Assembly: GCA_017468085.1 (NCBI GenBank)
Contig: JAFUJR010000015.1
Location: forward strand, 62,001 to 126,000
Length of the DNA: 64,000 bases
Direction of reading: 5' to 3'
Source of the DNA: Clostridia bacterium
GTDB taxonomy: Bacteria > Bacillota > Clostridia > Christensenellales > Borkfalkiaceae
The notes under the pieces are model-generated. The model was not told where the DNA came from. It did no database searches and worked only from the letters and a program-made list of their open reading frames with translations. A program made the translations under genes and the position numbers. Position 1 is the first letter of the stretch. The number at the start of each line of letters is the position of its first letter. Shown one piece after another: positions 41,844-50,764 of this stretch.

Positions 41844-42525
41844 CTTTCTTCAACCTCTTTTCCGTATATTTTACAAGCAACGTAAACGCGTATACGATAA
41901 TCAAATAACAGCAGCCTACGATGATACCGCTTGCCAAGTAGTTGGGGTAAGTTCTGAAAATAGTATCTGCCGCCGCCTGCAAATCGAAGGTAACCACGCC
42001 CGGGGTCGCGCCGATCCAACCGATGATGGAGGTCTCTTTTAAGAGGGCGATGATTTCGTTGCCGATTGCGGGGATAATATTTTTTACGGCTTGGGGGAGA
42101 ATGATGCGCACCATCGTCTGCAACCAATTCATACCCAACGCGCGTCCGGCTTCCATTTGTCCTTTATCGACGGACGTGATACCTGCGCGGATACTTTCCG
42201 AAACGTACGCGCCCGAGTTGATGCCAAACGTCAAAATTGCCGCGTAAGGTTTAAAACCGGGGATCGCAAACACGGCGAAAACCATAATAAAGAGCTGTAA
42301 CGCAACGGGCGTACCGCGAAAGACGGTGGTGTATACCTCGCAAACCGCTTTCGGCGCGCGCGTCCATTTATTGGACGGCATAATTTTGACTACGGCAACC
42401 ACAAACCCTAAAACCAAACCGATTGACGCGGCAATTAGGGTGATGACGAGGGTATGCAAAAAGCCTTGGAAAATGTAGCCGAGCATTTCCGCGTCCGATA
42501 AAATTTTAAAAATGTCCTTAAACAT
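41833..42525 (-). CDS. Polar amino acid ABC transporter permease
   Basis: 230 residues with five or so membrane helices and the family signatures [29 protein letters not shown] and the EAA-like loop [29 protein letters not shown]. It resembles HisM/GlnP-type permeases. Probably acts as a homodimer with the ATPase encoded next. A hairpin separates it from the binding-protein gene. Confidence 0.94.
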   Translation of the reverse strand: MFKDIFKILSDAEMLGYIFQGFLHTLVITLIAASIGLVLGFVVAVVKIMPSNKWTRAPKAVCEVYTTVFRGTPVALQLFIMVFAVFAIPGFKPYAAILTFGINSGAYVSESIRAGITSVDKGQMEAGRALGMNWLQTMVRIILPQAVKNIIPAIGNEIIALLKETSIIGWIGATPGVVTFDLQAAADTIFRTYPNYLASGIIVGCCYLIIVYAFTLLVKYTEKRLKKDER

Positions 42526-42567
42526 GCAAGTTTAAACTCCAAATAAATTTACTTAAAAACGTGATAC

Positions 42568-42598
42568 GAGGGAAAGGCGTAAATTTCGCCTTTCCCTC
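42568..42598 (-). terminator. Intercistronic hairpin between binding protein and permease
   Basis: GAGGGAAAGGCG pairs perfectly with CGCCTTTCCCTC. On the minus strand there is no T-run directly after it, so it may stabilise the upstream message or only weaken read-through, giving more binding protein than permease. Confidence 0.6.
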
Positions 42599-42618
42599 AT
42601 CATATACATTGTAAAAGA

Positions 42619-43449
42619 TTACAAACCGAGGTGCTGATCAACAAGCGCTTGAATACCGTCCTTACCAAGCTCTGCCAAAACTTCGTTGATAGCGTTGAGA
42701 AGCTCCGTCTGTCCTTTCGTAACGCAGATTGCGTAAGTGTCTACCGCCGCTTCGTCCGCTTCGCCTTCGCCGCCTTGATAGTACAGGGGAGCGCAGGTCA
42801 AGTTATCTTTGCCTTCAATCAGTTTCTTCGCGGGAAGTTCGTCGATGATAAGTACGTTGGAATCAAGGCCGATATCCGCAACCGCCGTAGCAAGGGAGTC
42901 AAAGCCGACTTTTGCCGCGCCCGTTTCGTAAATCGTGCCGCCTTCGCCAAGCTCGTCGCCGAGGAAGAGGTCAGCCGTCGTTCCGTTTTGTACCGCAATC
43001 TTTTTGCCTGCAAGCGAATCCCAATACACGCCCGTTACTTCGTCCGTCGTCGTGCTTTCGTAAATGGAGGCGTCGTCCTTTTCGTAGATAACGTAAAGGG
43101 CTGCCGTATAATATTCGTTCGAGAAATCTACCTTTTCTTTACGCGCTTCGGTAACGGAAATACCAGCCGCGCCTACGTTGCAAAGTTTGCCTGCGGCAAC
43201 GGTGTCTACGATGGTGTCGAAACCTACGTTTTCAAATTTTACCGTTTTACCAAGTTTTTCGCCGACGAGGTTCATAATATCCACGTCTACGCCCACGATC
43301 TTGCCTCCCGAAATATATTCAAAGGGAGCAAACCCCGCTTCCGTGTAGACGATAAGCGTATCGTCCGTGCCGCCGCACGCCGCCATACCCATTGTTGCGC
43401 ACGCCGCAACCGCCGCCAAAGTAACTGCAATAGCCTTTTTGATTTTCAT
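42619..43449 (-). CDS. Amino acid ABC transporter substrate-binding lipoprotein
   Basis: 276 residues from the ATG at 43449, preceded on its strand by TTAGGAGAGA; the longer frame to 43494 is rejected. Lipoprotein signal KIKKAIAVTLAAVAACATMGMAACGG with a lipobox MAAC, then the family 3 solute-binding fold: TEAGFAPFEY, GVDVDIMNLVGEKLG, VTEARKEKVDFS (Arg for the substrate carboxylate) and VQNGTTADLFL. Substrate could be a polar amino acid such as cystine or arginine. Confidence 0.94.
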   Translation of the reverse strand: MKIKKAIAVTLAAVAACATMGMAACGGTDDTLIVYTEAGFAPFEYISGGKIVGVDVDIMNLVGEKLGKTVKFENVGFDTIVDTVAAGKLCNVGAAGISVTEARKEKVDFSNEYYTAALYVIYEKDDASIYESTTTDEVTGVYWDSLAGKKIAVQNGTTADLFLGDELGEGGTIYETGAAKVGFDSLATAVADIGLDSNVLIIDELPAKKLIEGKDNLTCAPLYYQGGEGEADEAAVDTYAICVTKGQTELLNAINEVLAELGKDGIQALVDQHLGL

Positions 43450-43508
43450 AATATTCTCTCCTAAAATTGATATCTTTTTTTGCAACCGCCTCAACGATTG
43501 TATGCTTT

Positions 43509-43537
43509 ATTTTATACACTTTTTTTGCATAAGTCAA
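43509..43537 (-). promoter_or_regulatory. Promoter of the amino acid transporter operon
   Basis: Minus strand TTGACT (43537-43532), 17-base spacer, TAAAAT (43514-43509). Confidence 0.65.
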
Positions 43538-43685
43538 CTAAAAAATACCCTAAAATAAATATTTTTTTGAATATTTTTAAAAATTTTATGCATAAATGTA
43601 TAAAAAATATGAATATAATGTATAAATGCATTTTTGTGTGCATAAACGAAAAATGACAAGCAAGACAAACTCGGCGAAAAAACTC

Positions 43686-44881
<1,196 letters not shown>

Positions 44882-44906
44882 TTTTTTCCGCTAAAATAAA
44901 AGGCGG

Positions 44907-44959
44907 CACCATGTACGCGTTGAAATATGGAACACCCCACCCATGTACGCGTTGAAACG
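44907..44959 (+). repeat. Two tandem copies of the ATGTACGCGTTGAA motif
   Basis: CACCATGTACGCGTTGAAA (44907-44925) and CCCACCCATGTACGCGTTGAA (from 44936), 32 bases apart. The single copy at 30682 shares the longer form. The gap 44882-45170 otherwise holds only the yajC promoter and AT-rich DNA. Confidence 0.55.
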
Positions 44960-45073
44960 TTGTTTTTGGCGATAAAAACGGATAAAAAAGGAAGAAAAAA
45001 CTTTGTTTTTACGTTTAATATTGTGAAAAATAGGTAAAAATTCAAAAAAAGTTGAATTTGCTTTTAAAAACGC

Positions 45074-45102
45074 TTGCAAAAATAGCGAAAAACGGCTATC
45101 AT
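45074..45102 (+). promoter_or_regulatory. yajC promoter
   Basis: TTGCAA (45074-45079), 17-base spacer, TATCAT (45097-45102). Confidence 0.6.
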
Positions 45103-45170
45103 TATAGTTGTAAATAAATTGTCTGCGCCTGAAAATCGGCGCAAAACCAAATTTTTCAAGGAGAAGAATT

Positions 45171-45626
45171 ATGTTATTGAATTTGTTTAATTTATTGTCG
45201 GATACTCCCGAAAATCAGGGTAATGGAAACGGTTGGGTAAGCTATGTGATTATGGGCGGCGCGCTCTTGCTTATCATCGTGCTTATGATTTTTACCCGTC
45301 GTTCTCAGAAGAAAAAGCAGGACGAAACCAACGCAATGCTCGACGCGATTGCGCCCGGCAACAAAGTAAAGACGATTGGCGGCATTTGCGGCGTCGTTGT
45401 AGAAGTTTGCAAGGAAGACAATACCTTCATTTTGGAAACGGGCTCGGAAGAAAGCGGCAAGTCGTATATCAAATTCGATAAGCAGGCTATATTCCAAACG
45501 GATGCAAAACCCGTGGCAAACGCTCCCGCTGAAGAAAGCGCGGAAGCTCCCGATGAAGAAAGCGCTCCTACGGAAGAAGTATTCACGGAAACTGCTCCCG
45601 AAGCGACGGAAGAAAAAGCAGAATAA
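45171..45626 (+). CDS. yajC: Preprotein translocase subunit YajC
   Basis: 151 residues. One membrane helix (about 23-43), then the YajC core RRSQKKKQDETNAMLDAIAPGNKVKTIGGICGVVVEV, and an unusual acidic, Ala/Glu-rich tail (about 105-151) that makes it longer than the typical 90-110. It associates with SecDF. CAAGGAGAAG precedes the ATG. Confidence 0.93.
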   Translation: MLLNLFNLLSDTPENQGNGNGWVSYVIMGGALLLIIVLMIFTRRSQKKKQDETNAMLDAIAPGNKVKTIGGICGVVVEVCKEDNTFILETGSEESGKSYIKFDKQAIFQTDAKPVANAPAEESAEAPDEESAPTEEVFTETAPEATEEKAE

Positions 45627-45647
45627 TCGTATAAGTTCTAAAATCCA

Positions 45648-45684
45648 AACGCCTCCGCATACCATATTGCGGAGGTGTTTTTAT
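45648..45684 (+). terminator. Terminator whose 3' arm carries the next ribosome site
   Basis: AACGCCTCCGCA (45648-45659) pairs with TGCGGAGGTGTT (45668-45679), followed by TTTATATG. The GGAGGTG of the downstream gene is inside the stem, so the hairpin can both end the yajC message and hide that ribosome site. Confidence 0.75.
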
Positions 45685-46062
45685 ATGCAAAACGAGAACT
45701 CATTGGGCGGCGTTTTTTCCATCGTAAAGGCGGCGGTTTTGGCGCTCGCCGTTTCCTTTTTATCCACAGTCGTGTTGGCGGCGATTTTGCGCATAACCAC
45801 TATGCCCCATAAGGCGATTTATCCCATTACGCAGACCTTAAAGGTCATATTCGTCCTACTTGCTTCGCTCCTTTTTATCCGCGGCGAAAAGGGGTGGTTG
45901 AAAGGGGGCGCAGTCGGGCTTATTTTCACCGCGCTTTCCTACTTGACTTTTTCGGCGGTTGGCGGCGATTTTTCCTTGTCTTGGTTGGTGCTTGTCGAGG
46001 TTGGGTTGGCTCTTTTTGCGGGGGCGCTCGGCGGCGTGATCGGCGTAAATTTGCGGCGTTGA
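45685..46062 (+). CDS. TIGR04086 family membrane protein
   Basis: 125 residues from ATG 45685, with GGAGGTG at 45671-45677; the longer frame from 45502 overlaps yajC and is rejected. Four membrane helices with a basic loop (RGEKGWLKGG) between the second and third, matching TIGR04086 (YrzE-like) proteins usually found beside yajC and SCIFF in Clostridia. Function unknown. Confidence 0.87.
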   Translation: MQNENSLGGVFSIVKAAVLALAVSFLSTVVLAAILRITTMPHKAIYPITQTLKVIFVLLASLLFIRGEKGWLKGGAVGLIFTALSYLTFSAVGGDFSLSWLVLVEVGLALFAGALGGVIGVNLRR

Positions 46063-46115
46063 GCAAAAAAATCCTTTCCGTGCGCGAAAACAGAGGAAAA
46101 AGTGCGAAAAAGCGC

Positions 46116-46144
46116 TTGCAATTTGTATAAAAGTGTATTATAAT
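46116..46144 (+). promoter_or_regulatory. SCIFF promoter
   Basis: TTGCAA (46116-46121), 17-base spacer, TATAAT (46139-46144). Confidence 0.75.
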
Positions 46145-46181
46145 AAGAGCATAAATCTCTACAATTCAGGAGGGCTTATTT

Positions 46182-46334
46182 ATGATTAAGACGATTGCGA
46201 AACCCGCAGATAAGAAAGTAACCGGTTGCGGCGAATGCAGAAGCACCTGCCAATCCGCTTGCAAAACGAGCTGCACGGTAGGCAACCAGTCCTGCGAAAG
46301 AGTTACGCGCGAACAAAAAATCGAACGCAAATAA
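46182..46334 (+). CDS. scfA: SCIFF ranthipeptide precursor (six cysteines in forty-five residues)
   Basis: 50 codons: MIKTIAKPADKKVTG, then GCGECRSTCQSACKTSCTVG and NQSCERVTREQKIERK. The six cysteines (C16, C19, C23, C27, C31, C38) and the SACKTSCTVGNQSCE block are the SCIFF family mark. In characterised homologues the maturase links cysteine sulfur to non-alpha carbons of acceptor residues. Family members often end soon after the last Cys; this one has a charged tail of about 12 residues. TCAGGAGGG precedes the ATG, and the maturase is the next gene. The role of SCIFF is still debated. Confidence 0.95.
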   Translation: MIKTIAKPADKKVTGCGECRSTCQSACKTSCTVGNQSCERVTREQKIERK

Positions 46335-46387
46335 GCTTCGATAGACCAAGCCGCAAACGACGGCGACAGCGTAGAAAATCATCGCAA

Positions 46388-46420
46388 AAAAACGGCGTAT
46401 TGTAACAGTACGCCGTTTTT
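46388..46420 (+). terminator. Terminator/attenuator between SCIFF and its maturase
   Basis: AAACGGCGTA pairs with TACGCCGTTT around nine bases, then T. It would give far more precursor than enzyme message. Confidence 0.8.
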
Positions 46421-46465
46421 AACCGAGTTTTCTTTTTTTAAATTTCTTTTTCGGAGGACTGCGGC

Positions 46466-47791
46466 GTGATACACGTATTCAGTTACAGAGATAAAAATTA
46501 CATCTACGACGTGGGCAGCGGCGCGTTGCACGAATGCGATAAACCTACCGCCGACTTTTTAAAAGCCAAGGAGGAGGGACAAGCCGTCGATATTACCTAT
46601 ATCACGGACGAGCAAATTGCCGAAATCCTTTCTGACGTCGAGGGATTAAAAGAGCAGGGCTTGCTTTTTAAGGACGAAATCAAAGCGTACCCTATGAAAA
46701 GCACGGAAGTCAAGGCGCTTTGTATCCATATCTGCCACGACTGTAATTTCCGTTGCCGTTATTGCTTTGCCGACGAGGGCGCGTACCACTCCAAGCGCGA
46801 GAGTATGAGTTTTGAAACGGCGAAAGCGGCGGTGGATTTCCTCATCGCAAACAGCGGGAACAGAAAGGTGCTCGAAATGGACTTCTTCGGCGGCGAGCCG
46901 TTGATGAACCTCGGCGTTTTGAAGCAGACGGTATATTACGCCAAGGAGCAAGCGGCGAAGGTAGGCAAAAAGTTCTTGTTTACGACCACGACGAACGCCT
47001 TGCTTTTGAACGACGAAACGATAAAATTCTTCAATGACGAGATGGAAAACGTCGTCCTTTCCTTGGACGGCAGAAAAGAGGTGCACGACGCCATCCGTAC
47101 GACGGTAAACGGCAAGGGCACGTTCGACCTCATCATCGACAAAATCAAGAAATTTATTTCCTTGCGCGGCACGAAAAGTTATTACGTTCGCGGTACGTTC
47201 ACGGCGAAAAATCTCGACTTTGCCAAGGACGTTTTGTTTATTGCCGACCAAGGCGTGGACTCTATTTCGATGGAGCCCGTCGTTACGGACATCGAGGATT
47301 TGCAGATACGTGAGGAGCACCTGCCCGAAATCGAAAAGGAATACGAAAATCTTTGCGAGGCGTATTTGGAACGCCACGCAAAAGGGGAGGGCTTTAATTT
47401 CTTCCATTTCAACATCGATTTGGAGGGCGGACCTTGCCTTTCCAAGCGCGTTTCCGCGTGCGGCGCGGGCAACGAATATTTCTCCGTCGTTCCCAACGGC
47501 GATTTGTATCCCTGCCATCAATTTGCAGGCAACGAAAAATTCCGTATGGGCAGCGTATTTGAGGGGATAACCCGTCCTGACACGAGAGAATTGTTCCAAA
47601 ATTCCTGCTTGTTCACCCGCAAAAAGTGTGAAAATTGCTTTGCAAAGTTTATTTGCTCGGGCGGTTGCAGCGCGAACAACTACAACTTCAACGGCGATAT
47701 CAACGAGCCTTACGAGGTTACCTGCGCGATGATGAAGAAGAGAGTGGAGTGCGCTATGCACATTTTAGCGCAAAAATCCGCAAAAAAATGA
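46466..47791 (+). CDS. scfB: SCIFF maturase, radical SAM/SPASM thioether synthase
   Basis: 441 residues from GTG 46466, with TCGGAGGA upstream. An N-terminal RiPP-recognition-like part (1-85), the radical SAM cluster motif CNFRCRYCF, GGEPLM, then the SPASM region with many cysteines (CLSKRVSACGAGNEYFSV, LYPCHQ, CLFTRKKCENCFAKFICSGGC, and a late Cys in YEVTC) for auxiliary [4Fe-4S] clusters. It forms the thioether crosslinks in SCIFF. No promoter is obvious between it and the SCIFF attenuator. Confidence 0.96.
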   Translation: MIHVFSYRDKNYIYDVGSGALHECDKPTADFLKAKEEGQAVDITYITDEQIAEILSDVEGLKEQGLLFKDEIKAYPMKSTEVKALCIHICHDCNFRCRYCFADEGAYHSKRESMSFETAKAAVDFLIANSGNRKVLEMDFFGGEPLMNLGVLKQTVYYAKEQAAKVGKKFLFTTTTNALLLNDETIKFFNDEMENVVLSLDGRKEVHDAIRTTVNGKGTFDLIIDKIKKFISLRGTKSYYVRGTFTAKNLDFAKDVLFIADQGVDSISMEPVVTDIEDLQIREEHLPEIEKEYENLCEAYLERHAKGEGFNFFHFNIDLEGGPCLSKRVSACGAGNEYFSVVPNGDLYPCHQFAGNEKFRMGSVFEGITRPDTRELFQNSCLFTRKKCENCFAKFICSGGCSANNYNFNGDINEPYEVTCAMMKKRVECAMHILAQKSAKK

Positions 47792-47821
47792 TAAAAATTT
47801 ACGGATAATCCCCGTTATAAC

Positions 47822-47851
47822 TTGACGGGCTTATTAAAAATAAGGTATAAT
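47822..47851 (+). promoter_or_regulatory. secD promoter
   Basis: TTGACG (47822-47827), 18-base spacer, TATAAT (47846-47851). Confidence 0.72.
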
Positions 47852-47915
47852 AAAAAAGTATTATTATTTTAGTCATCGGATAAGGATATCCGAAACGATA
47901 CAGGAGGCTAATTCA

Positions 47916-49526
47916 ATGGGCAAGAAGAAATCGGTGGTACTTATGATTCTCATTACCATCGTAATGGTCGCATTGTGTTTATTGACGGCGTTCCCTACGA
48001 TCTACGTTAGTAGCTTGAACATTTGGAACCCCGCAATTATGCAGTTCGACTTGGGTATGGACCTGGGCGGTAACGTTTACGCTTGGGATTGGGAACGCAA
48101 AGAAATGGTTCCCGTCGCAAGACAGGGCGACGAAGGGGTTTATTACGTAGGCGGCGGTTACAGCACCTATTATTATCCCAACGGCGTAATTTCCGAAGCG
48201 GAATATAAAACCGACGTTCAGTTCTTGACGGGCGACGAGCTTAAAGAAGCCGAAGCCAAATACGTAAAGTACAACGGCTTATATTTGAGTACGGATTCTG
48301 AAGACGGCGTTTTGGAAGAAGACGTAAACGGCGCGCTCGTCGGTACGAAAGAGGACGGCAGCGAAGTGAAGTATTCCATCAAGGAATCCTTCAAAACGGC
48401 GTTTGCGGCGGCAACCGAAGAAATCTGCGCGCGTTATGCGGCGAAGGGCTATGAAGATTATCTTGTGGCTCGCGTAGACGATTATGCTTTGCGCGTGGAA
48501 ATTCCCGCGTCGCAGGTATCCGAAAACGTAACGGCGAGAAACAGCGCGGAACAGGCGTTCAACATTTTCCTTATGACGGGCGAAATGAACTTCAAAACGA
48601 ACGGCGCGCTCGTAGACGAAATGAAGGATGAAGACGTTACCATTAAAGACATCGTAAAGAGTATTGCGGTTAAGACCAAGTACGATTATGCGTATATTGA
48701 AATCAAGCTCACGAGCAAGGGTATTCAAATGCTCAACACGTTCAAGAGCTCTTCGTCGTCCGACACCTCTGCCACGCTTGACTTGTGCCTTGGCGATCAA
48801 GCGTTGATCAACCTCGACTCTGACGATTTCGACGGCGACGTAATCAAATATACTGCGGCGGAAGACGAGGACAAGCACTACGTAGATACGATGGGTATCG
48901 TCCTTAAATCCGCTTACGAAAACGGCGGCTTTGACGTTTCGTTCACGTGCGGCGACATCTATGCGTTTGCGCCCAGATACAACAATAACTCTTTGTACTT
49001 CGCCTTTGGCGCAGTGCTTGCGGTTATGATCGGTCTTATCGTGTTCGGCGTGGTGAAGTTTGGCAAGTTCGGCGTTGTAAACGTATACGCAACGGTCAGC
49101 TACTTCATTATCACCGCGCTTTGCTTTGCGTTCATCAGCAAGGGCGTGTTCGTGGTTACGCTCGGTTCGTTCATGATTTATTTGTTGGGGCTCGTTCTTA
49201 CCAACGTGTTCCAAATGTATATCTACAACGCGATCAAGACGGAATTCAACCTCGGCAAAACGGTGGAATCCTCTGTAAAGGGCGGTTATAAAAAGACCCT
49301 TTGGAACGTGGTTGACGTTTATGCGGTGCTCGTACTCGCTTCGCTTGCGCTTCTTATCGGCGCGGCTGGCTTGCAAACGCTCGCATGTCAAGCGCTTATC
49401 TGCGTAATCGCGGCGGCGTTCATCAACCTCGTTTGGGCGCGCGTAATCAACTTTATCTTCTTGTCCGCTTGCAAAAACAAATATAAGTATTTCCGTTTCG
49501 TAAGGGAGGATGACGACGATGAGTAA
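47916..49526 (+). CDS. secD: Protein translocase subunit SecD (divergent)
   Basis: 536 residues. First helix (about 7-29), external domain of about 330 residues including MDLGGNVYAWD, RVDDYALRVEIPASQ and an ELTSKGIQMLNTF block, then five membrane helices (about 365-520) and a short acidic tail. The domain order fits SecD, but the usual DxRGG and helix-4 motifs are poorly kept. With SecF it uses the proton gradient to help secreted proteins leave SecYEG. ACAGGAGG precedes the start. Confidence 0.88.
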   Translation: MGKKKSVVLMILITIVMVALCLLTAFPTIYVSSLNIWNPAIMQFDLGMDLGGNVYAWDWERKEMVPVARQGDEGVYYVGGGYSTYYYPNGVISEAEYKTDVQFLTGDELKEAEAKYVKYNGLYLSTDSEDGVLEEDVNGALVGTKEDGSEVKYSIKESFKTAFAAATEEICARYAAKGYEDYLVARVDDYALRVEIPASQVSENVTARNSAEQAFNIFLMTGEMNFKTNGALVDEMKDEDVTIKDIVKSIAVKTKYDYAYIEIKLTSKGIQMLNTFKSSSSSDTSATLDLCLGDQALINLDSDDFDGDVIKYTAAEDEDKHYVDTMGIVLKSAYENGGFDVSFTCGDIYAFAPRYNNNSLYFAFGAVLAVMIGLIVFGVVKFGKFGVVNVYATVSYFIITALCFAFISKGVFVVTLGSFMIYLLGLVLTNVFQMYIYNAIKTEFNLGKTVESSVKGGYKKTLWNVVDVYAVLVLASLALLIGAAGLQTLACQALICVIAAAFINLVWARVINFIFLSACKNKYKYFRFVREDDDDE

Positions 49527-50673
49527 GATTCTTAAAAAATTAGTTAAGAAATGGGCATTCCTCTCCGGTATAATCGTAGGGCTTATTATTGCGGCTACCG
49601 TATTGGGTATCCTCTTTGGCTTCAACGGCTTGGTTTCCGACGGCAAGAAAGTAACCGTAACCGTAGACCCCGTTCTTTATAAGAACGAACAGGTTAGAGA
49701 AGAAATTAAAGACCTTTGCGACGACGCGTTTGACGGCGCGCTCTACTCTTGGGCGGGCGACAACGGCGGCAACGACGGCGTATTCGTTTATGCGTTCAAA
49801 TCGGGCGCGGACTTGGATAAGTCGGTAGATGCACTCAACGCAGAATTGACGAAGTGGACGGAAGATTATTCCATCACCGTCGTTATAAACGACGAAAAGG
49901 TACTTGTAAATCTTGCGGAAGGCTATATCGTTCGCGCAGTCATCGCAGGCGTAGTGCTTGCAGTACTCGCATTCGCTTACGCGGCGATCCGTTATAATTG
50001 GCGCATGGGTATCGTGGCGGGTGTTTCCGTAGCGGCTTCTATGCTCCTCACGGGTGCAATCGTCATTTTGACCCGTATCCCTACAACCGCATCCGTCGTC
50101 TATGCAATCATGGGCGCGGGGCTCGTTACGGCAATCACCGTATTCTTCGGTCTTAACAAACTTCGCTCTACTGCGAAAGAAAATGCGGATAAGGACGCGG
50201 AAGAACTTGTCGTATCTTCCATCGCCGTTAAGGAAATCGCGATTTTCGCGGCAATTCTCGGCGCGGCAATCTTGCTCGTCGGTCTTCCCGCAGGCGCGTC
50301 TGCGGCTTGGTTTGCGCTCAGCGCGTTCATCGGCGTAGTCGTTTCGGCGTTCATCGGTCTTGTCTACGCACCTGCGCTTTGCCTTCCCATGCAGAAAGCA
50401 ATCGCGGCGCAAGCGGCGTCCAACTCCAAGAGCGGTTATAAGGGCGCAAAGAAGGGCACGAAACCCGCGTCCAACGCTCCTCAAAAGTCCGAAGAAAAGA
50501 AGGAAGAGCCTAAACAGGAAGACGCTGCTCCCGTAGCGGAACCCGTTAAAGAGGCTCCCGTTGAAGAAACGGAAGAGATTGAAGAATCCGTAGAGGACGT
50601 ACCCGTTGAAGAAACGGAGCTTTCCGAGGAGGATATTGCAAACGTCGACGAGGCTTTTGCCGACGAAGAATAA
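49519..50673 (+). CDS. secF: Protein translocase subunit SecF (divergent)
   Basis: 384 residues from ATG 49519, nine bases after GGGAGG inside secD; ATG 49510 would be too close to that site. First helix (about 13-35), a short external domain, five membrane helices (about 135-295), then a long Lys-rich and Pro/Glu-rich tail with PVEETEE and PVEETEL repeats. Canonical SecF ends near residue 300. The gene pair and order support the call. The acidic tail resembles that of YajC in the same cluster. Confidence 0.87.
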   Translation: MSKILKKLVKKWAFLSGIIVGLIIAATVLGILFGFNGLVSDGKKVTVTVDPVLYKNEQVREEIKDLCDDAFDGALYSWAGDNGGNDGVFVYAFKSGADLDKSVDALNAELTKWTEDYSITVVINDEKVLVNLAEGYIVRAVIAGVVLAVLAFAYAAIRYNWRMGIVAGVSVAASMLLTGAIVILTRIPTTASVVYAIMGAGLVTAITVFFGLNKLRSTAKENADKDAEELVVSSIAVKEIAIFAAILGAAILLVGLPAGASAAWFALSAFIGVVVSAFIGLVYAPALCLPMQKAIAAQAASNSKSGYKGAKKGTKPASNAPQKSEEKKEEPKQEDAAPVAEPVKEAPVEETEEIEESVEDVPVEETELSEEDIANVDEAFADEE

Positions 50674-50718
50674 GCAAATAAAAACGCTTAAAAATCACAT
50701 AATAATCTAACAAACAAA

Positions 50719-50754
50719 GGGCGGGAGGAGGCTTCTTCCCGCCCCGATTTTTTT
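50719..50754 (+). terminator. Terminator after secF
   Basis: GGGCGGGAGGA pairs with TCTTCCCGCCC (one wobble) around GGCT, then a T-run. Confidence 0.85.
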
Positions 50755-50764
50755 AAGGTATCGC

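Noticed and set aside
44907..44959. Two-unit repeat as a degenerate CRISPR
   Set aside because: Only two units of unequal length, no further repeats and no cas genes.
45502..45684. Extended TIGR04086 frame overlapping yajC
   Set aside because: Basic low-complexity sequence from the alternate frame of yajC; a terminator lies between.
48279..49646. Long minus-strand frame opposite secD/secF
   Set aside because: Arg/His-rich shadow of the plus-strand genes, no ribosome site, no family resemblance.
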